Shown here: positions 1-7,956 of the stretch, in pieces
Layout of the letters: every line of letters starts with the position of its first letter
How positions within the stretch are numbered: position 1 is the stretch's first letter
From: Clostridia bacterium
GTDB lineage: Bacteria > Bacillota_A > Clostridia > Christensenellales > CAG-138
Reading direction: 5' to 3'
Assembly: GCA_017553815.1 (NCBI GenBank)
Contig: JAFZJT010000072.1
Location: 1 to 9,686, forward strand
Length of the DNA: 9,686 bases
Translations under genes and position numbers: made by a program
The notes under the pieces: generated by a model
Databases searched by the model: none
What the model was told of the DNA's origin: nothing
Seen by the model: only the letters and a program-made list of their open reading frames with translations

Positions 1-1119
1 AAGCTTCGCCATAGCGCCGATGTCGCCCGCAGCGATCTTATCAACGGTAACGAGGTTCTTACCGCGCATCATGTAAACGGTGCCGCTCTTCTCGGCCTTC
101 TCGGCATTGGAGTTGTAGGCGGCAAAGCCCGCGTCGATCGCGCCAGCAAATACCTTCATGATGGAGATCTTGCCAACGAAGGGATCGGCAACGGTCTTCA
201 TAACCTGGGCCGCGAACTTGCCATCGGGCTTAACTTCAACGGCTTCGCCGGTGCGCGCGTTGACGGCGGGACGAGCCTTCGCCTTGTTCGCAGCGGGCAG
301 GTAGTGGATGATGTTGTTCATCAGCGTGTAAACGCCAACGTTGGGAAGCGCGGAAACGGCGGTGACGGGGGTAACGTCGCCGCTTGCGATACCAAGAGCA
401 AGACCGCGGATGATCTCCTCTTGGCTAAGCTCCATGGTGTCGAGGTAAGTCATCATGAGCTCCTCGTCGCCCTCCGCGGCGGCCTCCATGAGGCTCTCGC
501 GAAACTCCTGAGCACGGTCCGCAAGGTTTGCGGGGATGTCGATATTCTTCTCGCCCTTGCCGTCGAACTTCTTCGCGGTCATGGTGGTGAGGTCTACGTA
601 ACCGACGTACTGATCCTTCTCCATGATGGGGAGCTGGATCGGAACGCAGGAAACGCCGAACTTGTCGTGGAGCTCGCCCACGACCTTGTCGAAGTTCGCG
701 TTCTCGCGATCCATCTGGTTAACGACGATCATGCGGGGCATCTTCGCCTTCTTGCAAAGCCCCATGGCCTTCTCGGTGCCGACGACGGGGCCGGATACCG
801 CGCCGCAAACGATGATCGCGGAATCCGCAAGCGCCATCGCTTCGTAAACTTCGCCGTAGAAATCGAAGAAGCCGGGAGCGTCGATAAGGTTGACCTTGGT
901 GTTGTTCCACTCAAAGGGAGCGACCGCAGTGCTGATGGAGATATGCCTCTTGGTCTCCTCGGGGTCGTAGTCGGAAACGGTGGAGCCGTCATCGACCTTA
1001 CCCATGCGGTCAAGAAGCCCTGCGTTGAAGAGCATAGCTTCGGTCAAAGTGGTTTTGCCTTCTCCGCCGTGTCCGAGAACGGCAACGTTGCGGATGCTGT
1101 CTGCCTGATAGATTTTCAT
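1..1119 (-). CDS. EF-G-like translational GTPase (EF-G-2/FusA2 type), 5' part, truncated by window edge
   Basis: The first 373 residues are visible and the frame is still open at base 1; full-length relatives are about 690 residues. The G domain is clear: P-loop GHGGEGKTT at residues 16-24, G3 DAPGF at 80-84 and G4 NQMD at 134-137. The start of domain II follows (about 295 onward, with the VADPFVGKISIMKVFAG stretch). The P-loop and the early sequence resemble the EF-G-2 group, as in Thermus EF-G-2 and clostridial EF-G-like proteins, more than canonical FusA, whose P-loop is AHIDAGKTT. It is inferred to act on the ribosome in the cytoplasm; the exact role of this paralogue group is unsettled. 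The ATG at 1119 is the only start that keeps the standard distance to the P-loop. A purine-rich GAGGGG lies about 14 nt upstream and AGAAAG nearer. No rpsL/rpsG neighbours are seen, which also argues against the housekeeping fusA. Confidence 0.9.
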   Translation of the reverse strand, partial: MKIYQADSIRNVAVLGHGGEGKTTLTEAMLFNAGLLDRMGKVDDGSTVSDYDPEETKRHISISTAVAPFEWNNTKVNLIDAPGFFDFYGEVYEAMALADSAIIVCGAVSGPVVGTEKAMGLCKKAKMPRMIVVNQMDRENANFDKVVGELHDKFGVSCVPIQLPIMEKDQYVGYVDLTTMTAKKFDGKGEKNIDIPANLADRAQEFRESLMEAAAEGDEELMMTYLDTMELSQEEIIRGLALGIASGDVTPVTAVSALPNVGVYTLMNNIIHYLPAANKAKARPAVNARTGEAVEVKPDGKFAAQVMKTVADPFVGKISIMKVFAGAIDAGFAAYNSNAEKAEKSGTVYMMRGKNLVTVDKIAAGDIGAMAKL

Positions 1120-1201
1120 ATTTCTTTCTTATTCCCCTCTCGTGGTAATAATATATAGATATTCTTCCATATAGCGCAATTAAACGCATATGCCAAATCA
1201 T

Positions 1202-1236
1202 AGCATATCATAAAAACGATGAAAAAGCAATATCAA
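1202..1236 (-). promoter_or_regulatory. Probable sigma-A-type promoter for the EF-G-like gene
   Basis: On the minus strand two overlapping candidates are seen: TTGCTT (1225-1230), 17 bp, TATGCT (1202-1207); and TTGATA (1231-1236), 18 bp, TATGAT (1207-1212). Either would give a leader of roughly 75-80 nt. The 165-bp gap between the EF-G-like start and the acetyltransferase stop holds no gene, and I saw no clear terminator in it, so some read-through from upstream is possible. Confidence 0.5.
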
Positions 1237-1284
1237 TCAATGGGGTTTGCGGGCAAATGTCAATATATTTGAATGAAAACGGCA

Positions 1285-1770
1285 TCATTTCAAACTCATA
1301 ACGTAAACTTGGCAGGGATTCGCCTCGCCCCAAAGCTCGTGGAACACCTCGAACTCCAAAAAACCGCAACTCTTATAGAATTCGTTCGTTTTATCGTATT
1401 CCTCGTAAAAGCCGCTCTGAACGGTCTTGACCTGCATGAAGGCATAGCCCTTTTCAATTGCAAGCCTCCTTGCCTCATAAACCAAAGCCCTTCCGATGCC
1501 GTGGCGGTGATGCTCCTTCAAAACGCCCATGCAGCAAAGCTCGACCGTCGCAGAGCCAGTCTTCGCAAGATACAGAAACCCGATGGGCTTTTCGCCGTCA
1601 AATGCCGCGATAAAGGGCTTATCAGAGCTGTTTTTGATATAGCCCTCCCTCGCCTCGGGTATGCCGAACCATTCGGGAAGCGCTTCAAGCACGGCCCGTG
1701 CGATGCGAGGCTTCTCGGCTTCGCTTATGAGAATCCTTATTTCATAATGCATTCGTTTTATCATCTCCAT
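1285..1770 (-). CDS. GNAT-family N-acetyltransferase
   Basis: This 161-residue protein has the length and layout of a single GNAT domain, which transfers acetyl from acetyl-CoA to an amine. Motif A, the CoA pyrophosphate loop, is seen at about residues 83-97, with HRHGIG at 88-93 in the Q/R-x-x-G-x-G/A position. FYKSCGF at 131-137 is the typical motif B end, where Y132 could be the general acid. The substrate cannot be told from sequence. The start is uncertain. The longest form starts at 1770. An ATG at 1764 makes a 4-nt ATGA overlap with the stop of the upstream small membrane protein gene, which is typical of translational coupling. A third ATG at 1752 would begin MHYEIR, which is also family-like. 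The gene is the second of a two-gene unit driven from about 1984-2012. Confidence 0.9.
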   Translation of the reverse strand: MEMIKRMHYEIRILISEAEKPRIARAVLEALPEWFGIPEAREGYIKNSSDKPFIAAFDGEKPIGFLYLAKTGSATVELCCMGVLKEHHRHGIGRALVYEARRLAIEKGYAFMQVKTVQSGFYEEYDKTNEFYKSCGFLEFEVFHELWGEANPCQVYVMSLK

Positions 1771-1946
1771 CTGCTCGCGGGGAAGAACTCGGTTATCAGC
1801 GCGAACAGTACGCTGCCGATCGCATAGATCAGCCAGTTGAATTGATACGGCTCGTTTTTCACGCGCGACAGGATGAAGGTCACGGCGACGATCAGCGCGA
1901 AATAACCGACAGCCATAAGAGCTGTTTTCAAAAGCCTGTTTTTCAT
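1761..1946 (-). CDS. Small two-helix membrane protein, unknown function
   Basis: This 61-residue protein has two predicted transmembrane segments, at about residues 8-27 and 38-55. The N-terminus is basic (MKNRLLK) and the short loop between the helices is charged (SRVKNEP). I do not recognise the family. It is supported as a real gene by a good ribosome binding site (AGAGG about 8 nt before the ATG), a near-consensus promoter just upstream (1984-2012), and an end that overlaps the acetyltransferase start. The two proteins are therefore probably made together. No catalytic motif is visible. It could be a small membrane-stress or accessory peptide, but nothing in the sequence decides this. Confidence 0.7.
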   Translation of the reverse strand: MKNRLLKTALMAVGYFALIVAVTFILSRVKNEPYQFNWLIYAIGSVLFALITEFFPASRWR

Positions 1947-1983
1947 AACTCAGCCTCTTTTCAAAGAAGTATTCATCCTGCTT

Positions 1984-2012
1984 ATTATACCGAAATCCCG
2001 CCGATTATTCAA
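1984..2012 (-). promoter_or_regulatory. Sigma-A-type promoter for the small membrane protein-GNAT unit
   Basis: On the minus strand TTGAAT (2007-2012), 17 bp, TATAAT (1984-1989). The -10 is a perfect consensus, and the predicted transcript starts about 30 nt before the ATG at 1946. It lies directly downstream of the terminator hairpin of the preceding peptidase gene, so this pair forms its own transcription unit. Confidence 0.8.
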
Positions 2013-2015
2013 TAT

Positions 2016-2044
2016 GAAAAGCCGCCCGAGACCTCGAACGGCTT
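2016..2044 (-). terminator. Intrinsic terminator after the S66 peptidase gene
   Basis: A hairpin with 12-bp arms (2033-2044 and 2019-2030, two G-U pairs) and a very short loop is followed on the minus strand by a run of T, broken after four to five bases. It sits 14 bp beyond the stop codon of the peptidase gene at 2058. The weak U-tract lowers certainty about its efficiency. Confidence 0.75.
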
Positions 2045-2057
2045 AGGCGTTTGCGCC

Positions 2058-3092
2058 TTATTCCTCATAAAACCTTATAACCTGCTTATCCGCGTCCACG
2101 TGCGCCGTCACGCCAAACGGGATTATACAGCGCGGCTTTGCGTGGCCGATGCTGATATTGCAGAGTATCGGTATATGCTCGGGCACGACCTCAAGAAGCG
2201 CCTTTTTGTATTCGTCGTGGTAGATTTCGTCCTGGGGCTTGCCGACGAGTATACCGCTTATCGCGTCGAACACGCCCTGCGCCTTGAAGCATTCGAGCGC
2301 GGATTTGTACTTCTCGGGCTCCATCAGCTCCTCGCTCGATTCAAGAAGCAGTATCCGATCGCGCCAGTCCTCGGGCGTGGGGAAGAGCTCGTATTTCGCG
2401 CAGGTTTCGGGCATATCGGGATGATAGGTCACGGTGAAGATGTCATAGAGCGTTTCTATGCAGCCGCCGAGAACCTTGCCCGAGAAAACGCTATTTCCGC
2501 GCAGAAGCTCGAAGCCGCCGTTTTTATGCTCGGGGCAGGGCGTTCCGACTGCCGAAACTCCGAAATCCTTGCGCTCCTCATACCAAACCTCGCTCGGCGT
2601 TATCTCGCGTATCGTGCCTGTTCTTATAAGCTCCTCGAAATACTTTTTCGTGTATGGGAGCATCTCGTTGTCGAGCTCGCAGATATCCGCCAAGAAGCTC
2701 TGCCCGTAGAAGGTGTTCACGCCGAGCTTGTGGAGCATCAGATGGTTTATCGTGGTGTCGGAAAAGCCGAGAAAGGGCTTGCAGTTGCCGCAAACGGCGT
2801 TTTTCAGCTCATCGTTTTCAAAAAGATGGGGGAGCAGGCGGTAGGTGTCCGTGCCGCCTATCGCGCAGAGTATCATATCCACGCTCTTGTCGCAAAACGC
2901 CTCTATAAGATCGGCGGCGCGCGCTTCGGGGTGCTTTTCGATGTATTCAAGTCCCATCAGCGCGTGCTCGGAGAAGCTGACGTTCAATCCGAATTCCTCA
3001 AGGCGGCGCACGCCGATATCCAATTCGTGCTTAACGAAGCTTTCGCCGATGATGCCCTTTGAAAGGCTGACTATGCGGATATTCTTTATCAT
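2058..3092 (-). CDS. S66-family peptidase (LD-carboxypeptidase / MccF-like), Thr at the nucleophile position
   Basis: This 344-residue protein matches the length of the S66 family, cytoplasmic serine peptidases that cut LD bonds in murein peptides (LdcA) or detoxify microcin C-like peptides (MccF). Family landmarks are present: IGGTDTYRLLP at 78-88 (nucleophile elbow), GFSDTT at 109-114, E251 in LLLESSE (catalytic Glu position) and H317 in IGHAKP (catalytic His position). The residue aligned with the catalytic Ser of the GGxxSxxLL motif is Thr83. Codon ACC is read directly, so this is not a translation slip. The start at 3092 has GGGAGG 6 nt upstream and a consensus promoter behind it, and the gene is flanked by terminators, so it is probably monocistronic. 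Murein peptide recycling or resistance to a peptide antibiotic are both possible; the sequence does not choose between them. Confidence 0.9.
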   Translation of the reverse strand: MIKNIRIVSLSKGIIGESFVKHELDIGVRRLEEFGLNVSFSEHALMGLEYIEKHPEARAADLIEAFCDKSVDMILCAIGGTDTYRLLPHLFENDELKNAVCGNCKPFLGFSDTTINHLMLHKLGVNTFYGQSFLADICELDNEMLPYTKKYFEELIRTGTIREITPSEVWYEERKDFGVSAVGTPCPEHKNGGFELLRGNSVFSGKVLGGCIETLYDIFTVTYHPDMPETCAKYELFPTPEDWRDRILLLESSEELMEPEKYKSALECFKAQGVFDAISGILVGKPQDEIYHDEYKKALLEVVPEHIPILCNISIGHAKPRCIIPFGVTAHVDADKQVIRFYEE

Positions 3093-3124
3093 TTTTGACC
3101 TCCCGATTAGGTTTATTGAGCGAT

Positions 3125-3153
3125 ATTATACACTTGTGATATGGAAATTGCAA
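3125..3153 (-). promoter_or_regulatory. Sigma-A-type promoter for the S66 peptidase gene
   Basis: On the minus strand TTGCAA (3148-3153), 17 bp, TATAAT (3125-3130), followed by a leader of about 25 nt with GGGAGG (3099-3104) placed 6 nt before the ATG. It lies immediately after the valS terminator hairpin. Confidence 0.85.
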
Positions 3154-3175
3154 GTAAAATCTGAAAATAAGTGAA

Positions 3176-3205
3176 TAAATGCCCGACGGCTCAAAAAGCC
3201 GTCGG
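3176..3205 (-). terminator. Probable terminator after valS
   Basis: A perfect 8-bp GC-rich stem (3198-3205 with 3183-3190) closes a 7-nt loop 21 bp beyond the valS stop. The following minus-strand sequence GCATTTATTC is only moderately T-rich, so termination may be partial. Confidence 0.65.
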
Positions 3206-3226
3206 ACAATACATATTTTTCTTAAC

Positions 3227-5893
<2,667 letters not shown>

Positions 5894-5902
5894 TTTACTG
5901 TA

Positions 5903-5907
5903 CCTCC
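5903..5907 (-). promoter_or_regulatory. valS ribosome binding site
   Basis: GGAGG on the minus strand lies 9 nt before the ATG at 5893 and directly follows the U-tract of the T-box terminator. It fixes the valS start at 5893 rather than at the downstream in-frame ATG (5854), which has no such site, or at the upstream TTG at 5935. Confidence 0.85.
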
Positions 5908-5949
5908 AAAAAATAATCAGCGCCTTCTCATCCAAAGGACGAGAGGCGC
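5908..5949 (-). terminator. Regulated intrinsic terminator of the valS T-box leader
   Basis: On the minus strand GCGCCTCTCGTCC pairs with a matching arm across a TTT loop (arms 5937-5949 and 5920-5933, one bulged A). It is followed by a T-rich run ending in six T. The T-box motif just upstream can form the alternative antiterminator, which is the usual arrangement for transcription-attenuating T-boxes. Confidence 0.9.
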
Positions 5950-6168
5950 GCTCGCGGTACCACCTTTGTTGGGCAAGCTCGCGTCAAAAAACGAAAACTC
6001 ACCCCGCTCAAACGCCTTAACGCGGCGTATACGTTCGGGTTGCTACCCCCGAAGGCTCGGAAGCGACCTTCGCCCTTTTCCTTGTGCAAACCGCCCTTTC
6101 AGCCGGTGGAGCGGTATCTCTTTTGCGGGAAAAGGGTTACTCCTCTTCGTCAGCGCCATATTAAACTT
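5908..6168 (-). promoter_or_regulatory. T-box riboswitch (tRNA-Val sensing) in the valS leader
   Basis: The minus-strand leader carries the conserved T-box AAGGTGGTACCGCG at 5953-5966; its GGN part pairs with the uncharged tRNA NCCA end. Stem I is recognisable. A perfect 9-bp helix pairs 6128-6136 with 6073-6081. GAGGAGTAA on its 5' side carries the AGTA specifier-loop (loop E) motif. On the 3' side GCGAAGGTCGC holds a GUC valine specifier at 6065-6067. Distal GC-rich loops lie at about 6085-6120. The terminator at 5908-5949 competes with the antiterminator. When tRNA-Val is uncharged, binding should allow read-through into valS. The specifier choice is an inference from its position after GAA and from the downstream gene; neighbouring triplets are possible. 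Confidence 0.93.
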
Positions 6169-6175
6169 GCCGTAT

Positions 6176-6204
6176 ATTCTATTTCATTTGAAACGGTTTG
6201 TCAA
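6176..6204 (-). promoter_or_regulatory. Sigma-A promoter of the valS T-box transcript
   Basis: On the minus strand TTGACA (6199-6204, perfect -35), 17 bp, TAGAAT (6176-6181). Transcription should start near 6168, giving a leader of about 275 nt, which is a normal length for a T-box leader. Confidence 0.88.
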
Positions 6205-6241
6205 GAGTAAAGCGAAAGTTTTTTTGACAAATACTCGCTTT
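6197..6241. repeat. Two interleaved inverted repeats between the divergent valS and spoVAD promoters
   Basis: TTTGTCAA (6197-6204) is repeated inverted as TTGACAAA (6224-6231), with 19 bp between. AAAGCGA (6209-6215) is repeated inverted as TCGCTTT (6235-6241), also with 19 bp between. The first left arm overlaps the valS -35 box. This could be an operator or a chance arrangement in AT-rich promoter DNA. Confidence 0.5.
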
Positions 6242-6247
6242 GATTGA

Positions 6248-6303
6248 AAAAGGACTGTTGCCGCTTGTGAAAAAGCGCGTTATAGAATAAAAACCGTCCT
6301 TTT
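6248..6303 (+). promoter_or_regulatory. Candidate spoVAD promoter inside an inverted repeat
   Basis: A sigma-A-like TTGCCG (6258-6263), 17 bp, TATAGA (6281-6286, continuing AT) lies 63 bp before the spoVAD ATG. It is framed by AAAAGGAC (6248-6255) and its inverse GTCCTTTT (6296-6303), and it contains a small hairpin CGCTT/AAGCG (6262-6266 with 6273-6277). SpoVA operons in Bacillus are read by sigma-G. A GAATA (6285-6289) fits a sigma-G -35, but no well-spaced CATNHTA -10 follows, so the sigma factor is left open. Confidence 0.4.
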
Positions 6304-6349
6304 GCAAACAATAGCGATTGAGATAAATGAAGGTAAATAGGAGGAAAGC

Positions 6350-7387
6350 ATGGGCAGAATAGGCAAATACTCATTCACTCTCGACTCCAAGCCGCGCATA
6401 GTTTCGTCCGCAAGCTTCGTGGGCGACAAGGAGGGGCAGGGGCCGCTCGGCGAGGGCTTCGACTGTTGCATAAAGGACGACACCTTGGGGCTTGAAAGCT
6501 GGGAGAAGGCGGAGAGCCGAATGTTTGAAAGCGCGGTGCGGCTCGCGCTCGCCAAAATCGGGCTTGAAACGGATGCTTTGAGCTGTTTGATCGGCGGCGA
6601 CCTACTGAATCAGATAATCTCCTCGGGCTTCGCGGCAAGGGAGCTTAAAGCGCCTTTTCTCGGGCTTTACAGCGCGTGCTCAACGATAACAGAAAGCATG
6701 ATGCTCGGCGGTATGCTGATCGAAGGCGGCTTTGCGGAGCTTATCGCCTGCGCCGCGAGCAGTCATTTTTCCTCGGTCGAAAGGCAGTATCGCTACCCCC
6801 TCGAGATGGGCGTTCAATCGACGCCGACCGCGCAGCGCACCGTCACGGGCGCGGGCTGCGTGCTCTTGCAGGGGCGGGAAGGCAAAACTCCGCCAAAGGG
6901 GCGCGCATTCTCTCATGCCGCGATAACGGGCGGCACAATGGGCATAGTGGAGGACTACGGCATAACCGATGCAAGCAATATGGGCGCGGCGATGGCGCCC
7001 GCCGCCGTAAAGACGGTTGCGCGGCATCTTGAGGATACTGGAAGGAGTCCCGAGGATCTCGACCTTATCCTGACGGGCGACCTCGGCAGGTTCGGAACCG
7101 AGATGCTCCATGAACTGATGGCGAAGGAGGGCTTCAATATCGAAGCCGTGCATGAGGACTGCGGCAAGCTCGTTTTCGGCGATGATCCCGCCGTGATCTG
7201 CGGGGGCAGCGGTGCGGGCTGTGCGCCGAGCGTGTTCTGCTCGCATATTCTGCCGCTGATAGACGCTGGGGAGTATAAAAGGGTGCTTTTCCTTGCAACG
7301 GGCGCGCTGCTTTCGCCGCTTTCGAGCCTTCAGGGGGAGAGTATCCCCGCTATTGCCCACGCGGTGGTCGTGGAGCATATCGAGTGA
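6350..7387 (+). CDS. spoVAD: Stage V sporulation protein AD
   Basis: This 345-residue protein matches SpoVAD in length and along its whole sequence. SpoVAD is the thiolase-fold protein of the SpoVA complex that binds dipicolinic acid and helps move it into the forespore. Landmarks are GPLGEGFD at 31-38, GGDLLNQ at 82-88, YSACST at 107-112 (thiolase-like Cys110), SSHFSSVERQYRYP at 137-150, TVTGAG at 164-169, MGAAMAPAA at 211-219, LTGDLGRFG at 241-249, and CGGSGAGC plus ATGALLSP near the C-terminus. The ATG at 6350 has AGGAGG 5 nt upstream. It is the first gene of a plus-strand cluster, 34 nt ahead of spoVAE, and diverges from valS. spoVAC, normally just upstream, is absent here; the preceding DNA is the valS leader and promoters. 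Confidence 0.96.
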   Translation: MGRIGKYSFTLDSKPRIVSSASFVGDKEGQGPLGEGFDCCIKDDTLGLESWEKAESRMFESAVRLALAKIGLETDALSCLIGGDLLNQIISSGFAARELKAPFLGLYSACSTITESMMLGGMLIEGGFAELIACAASSHFSSVERQYRYPLEMGVQSTPTAQRTVTGAGCVLLQGREGKTPPKGRAFSHAAITGGTMGIVEDYGITDASNMGAAMAPAAVKTVARHLEDTGRSPEDLDLILTGDLGRFGTEMLHELMAKEGFNIEAVHEDCGKLVFGDDPAVICGGSGAGCAPSVFCSHILPLIDAGEYKRVLFLATGALLSPLSSLQGESIPAIAHAVVVEHIE

Positions 7388-7421
7388 AAAAAGTGATGAA
7401 AACTCGGAGGATGAAACAGTA

Positions 7422-7790
7422 ATGAGCAGCTTTACCGATTATCTTTTTGCTTTTTTGATAGGTGGCGCGATCTGCGCGATAGGTCAGCTCCTTATGAGCA
7501 AAACGCGGCTTACGCCGGCGCGGATACTCGTTGCGTTCGTAACGGGCGGCGCGATACTCACGGCGCTCGGGCTGTATGAGCCGATAGTCAAGATTGGCGG
7601 GGCGGGGGCGACCGTGCCGCTTACAGGCTTTGGCTATTCGCTCGCCACTGGCGCCATCGAGGGCGCGAGGGAGCAGGGGCTCCTCGGCGCGATAACGGGC
7701 GGACTCAAGGCGACCGCGGCGGGCATTACGGCGGCGGTGGTGCTCGGATACCTCTTTGCGCTCATATTCACGCCGAAAACGAAGAAATAG
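7422..7790 (+). CDS. spoVAE: Stage V sporulation protein AE (SpoVAE/AEb)
   Basis: This 122-residue integral membrane protein is of the SpoVAC/SpoVAE family and is part of the SpoVA channel for dipicolinate and calcium in the spore inner membrane. Family features are AFLIGGAICAIGQLL at 10-24, LTPARILVAFVTGGAI at 30-45, GGAGATVPLTGFGYSLATGA at 59-78 and a C-terminal helix LKATAAGITAAVVLGYLFALIF. Its short length fits SpoVAE (about 116-120 residues) better than SpoVAC (about 150). The start at 7422 is preferred over the longer in-frame reading from 7293, which would overlap spoVAD by 95 bp. CGGAGG at 7405-7410 lies 11 nt before the ATG, a rather long spacing. A competing ATG at 7411 gives only three codons. 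Probably cotranscribed with spoVAD. Confidence 0.94.
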   Translation: MSSFTDYLFAFLIGGAICAIGQLLMSKTRLTPARILVAFVTGGAILTALGLYEPIVKIGGAGATVPLTGFGYSLATGAIEGAREQGLLGAITGGLKATAAGITAAVVLGYLFALIFTPKTKK

Positions 7791-7830
7791 AAGCAAACAA
7801 TATTTTATTCTCAAACCGTGGCGGCGGGGC

Positions 7831-7860
7831 TTGATTTTTTGCGCATTCTATGTCATAATA
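7831..7860 (+). promoter_or_regulatory. Weak candidate promoter before the amidase gene
   Basis: The 166-bp gap between spoVAE and the amidase contains no gene. It has CATAATA (7854-7860), which fits the CATNHTA -10 of forespore sigma-F/sigma-G, but no well-matched GHATR -35. Read as sigma-A, TTGATT (7831-7836), 18 bp, ATAATA is an equally weak option. No terminator hairpin is seen in the gap, so read-through from spoVAD-spoVAE is also likely. Confidence 0.3.
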
Positions 7861-7956
7861 TTGGTAATAAGCATGATGGGGTATGATGTTCACAAGGCGC
7901 GTTTGCCTGTGCTAACTCCGATCGTGCAATGCTATTTTGACAGCGAGAGTGTAAAG

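Noticed and set aside
1..6. AAGCTT at the very start, which could suggest a HindIII cloning boundary
   Set aside because: It encodes an in-frame Lys-Leu of the EF-G-like protein and no vector sequence is present. A six-base match at an arbitrary window edge is not evidence.
304..1158. Long plus-strand open frame of 284 codons
   Set aside because: It lies opposite the EF-G-like gene, has no family features and a biased composition. It is a shadow frame caused by GC-rich codon use on the other strand.
1842..3062. Plus-strand open frame of 406 codons
   Set aside because: Antisense to the S66 peptidase and its promoter/terminator region; no recognisable domain and no ribosome binding site.
5894..5935. 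14-residue upstream extension of ValRS from a TTG codon
   Set aside because: The TTG is in the loop of the T-box terminator, with no ribosome binding site. A GGAGG lies at the right distance for the ATG at 5893.
6680..7378. Minus-strand open frame of 232 codons
   Set aside because: Antisense to spoVAD, which is firmly identified; no independent support.
7293..7421. 43-residue upstream extension of SpoVAE
   Set aside because: It overlaps the conserved end of spoVAD in another frame and lacks family similarity; the ATG at 7422 gives the normal SpoVAE start.
7756..7956. 67-residue upstream extension of the amidase, with a hydrophobic stretch
   Set aside because: It starts inside spoVAE and would add a second hydrophobic stretch before a normal basic N-terminus plus anchor. 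The hydrophobic run is probably chance translation of AT-rich intergenic DNA. The in-frame ATG at 7873 has no good ribosome binding site.
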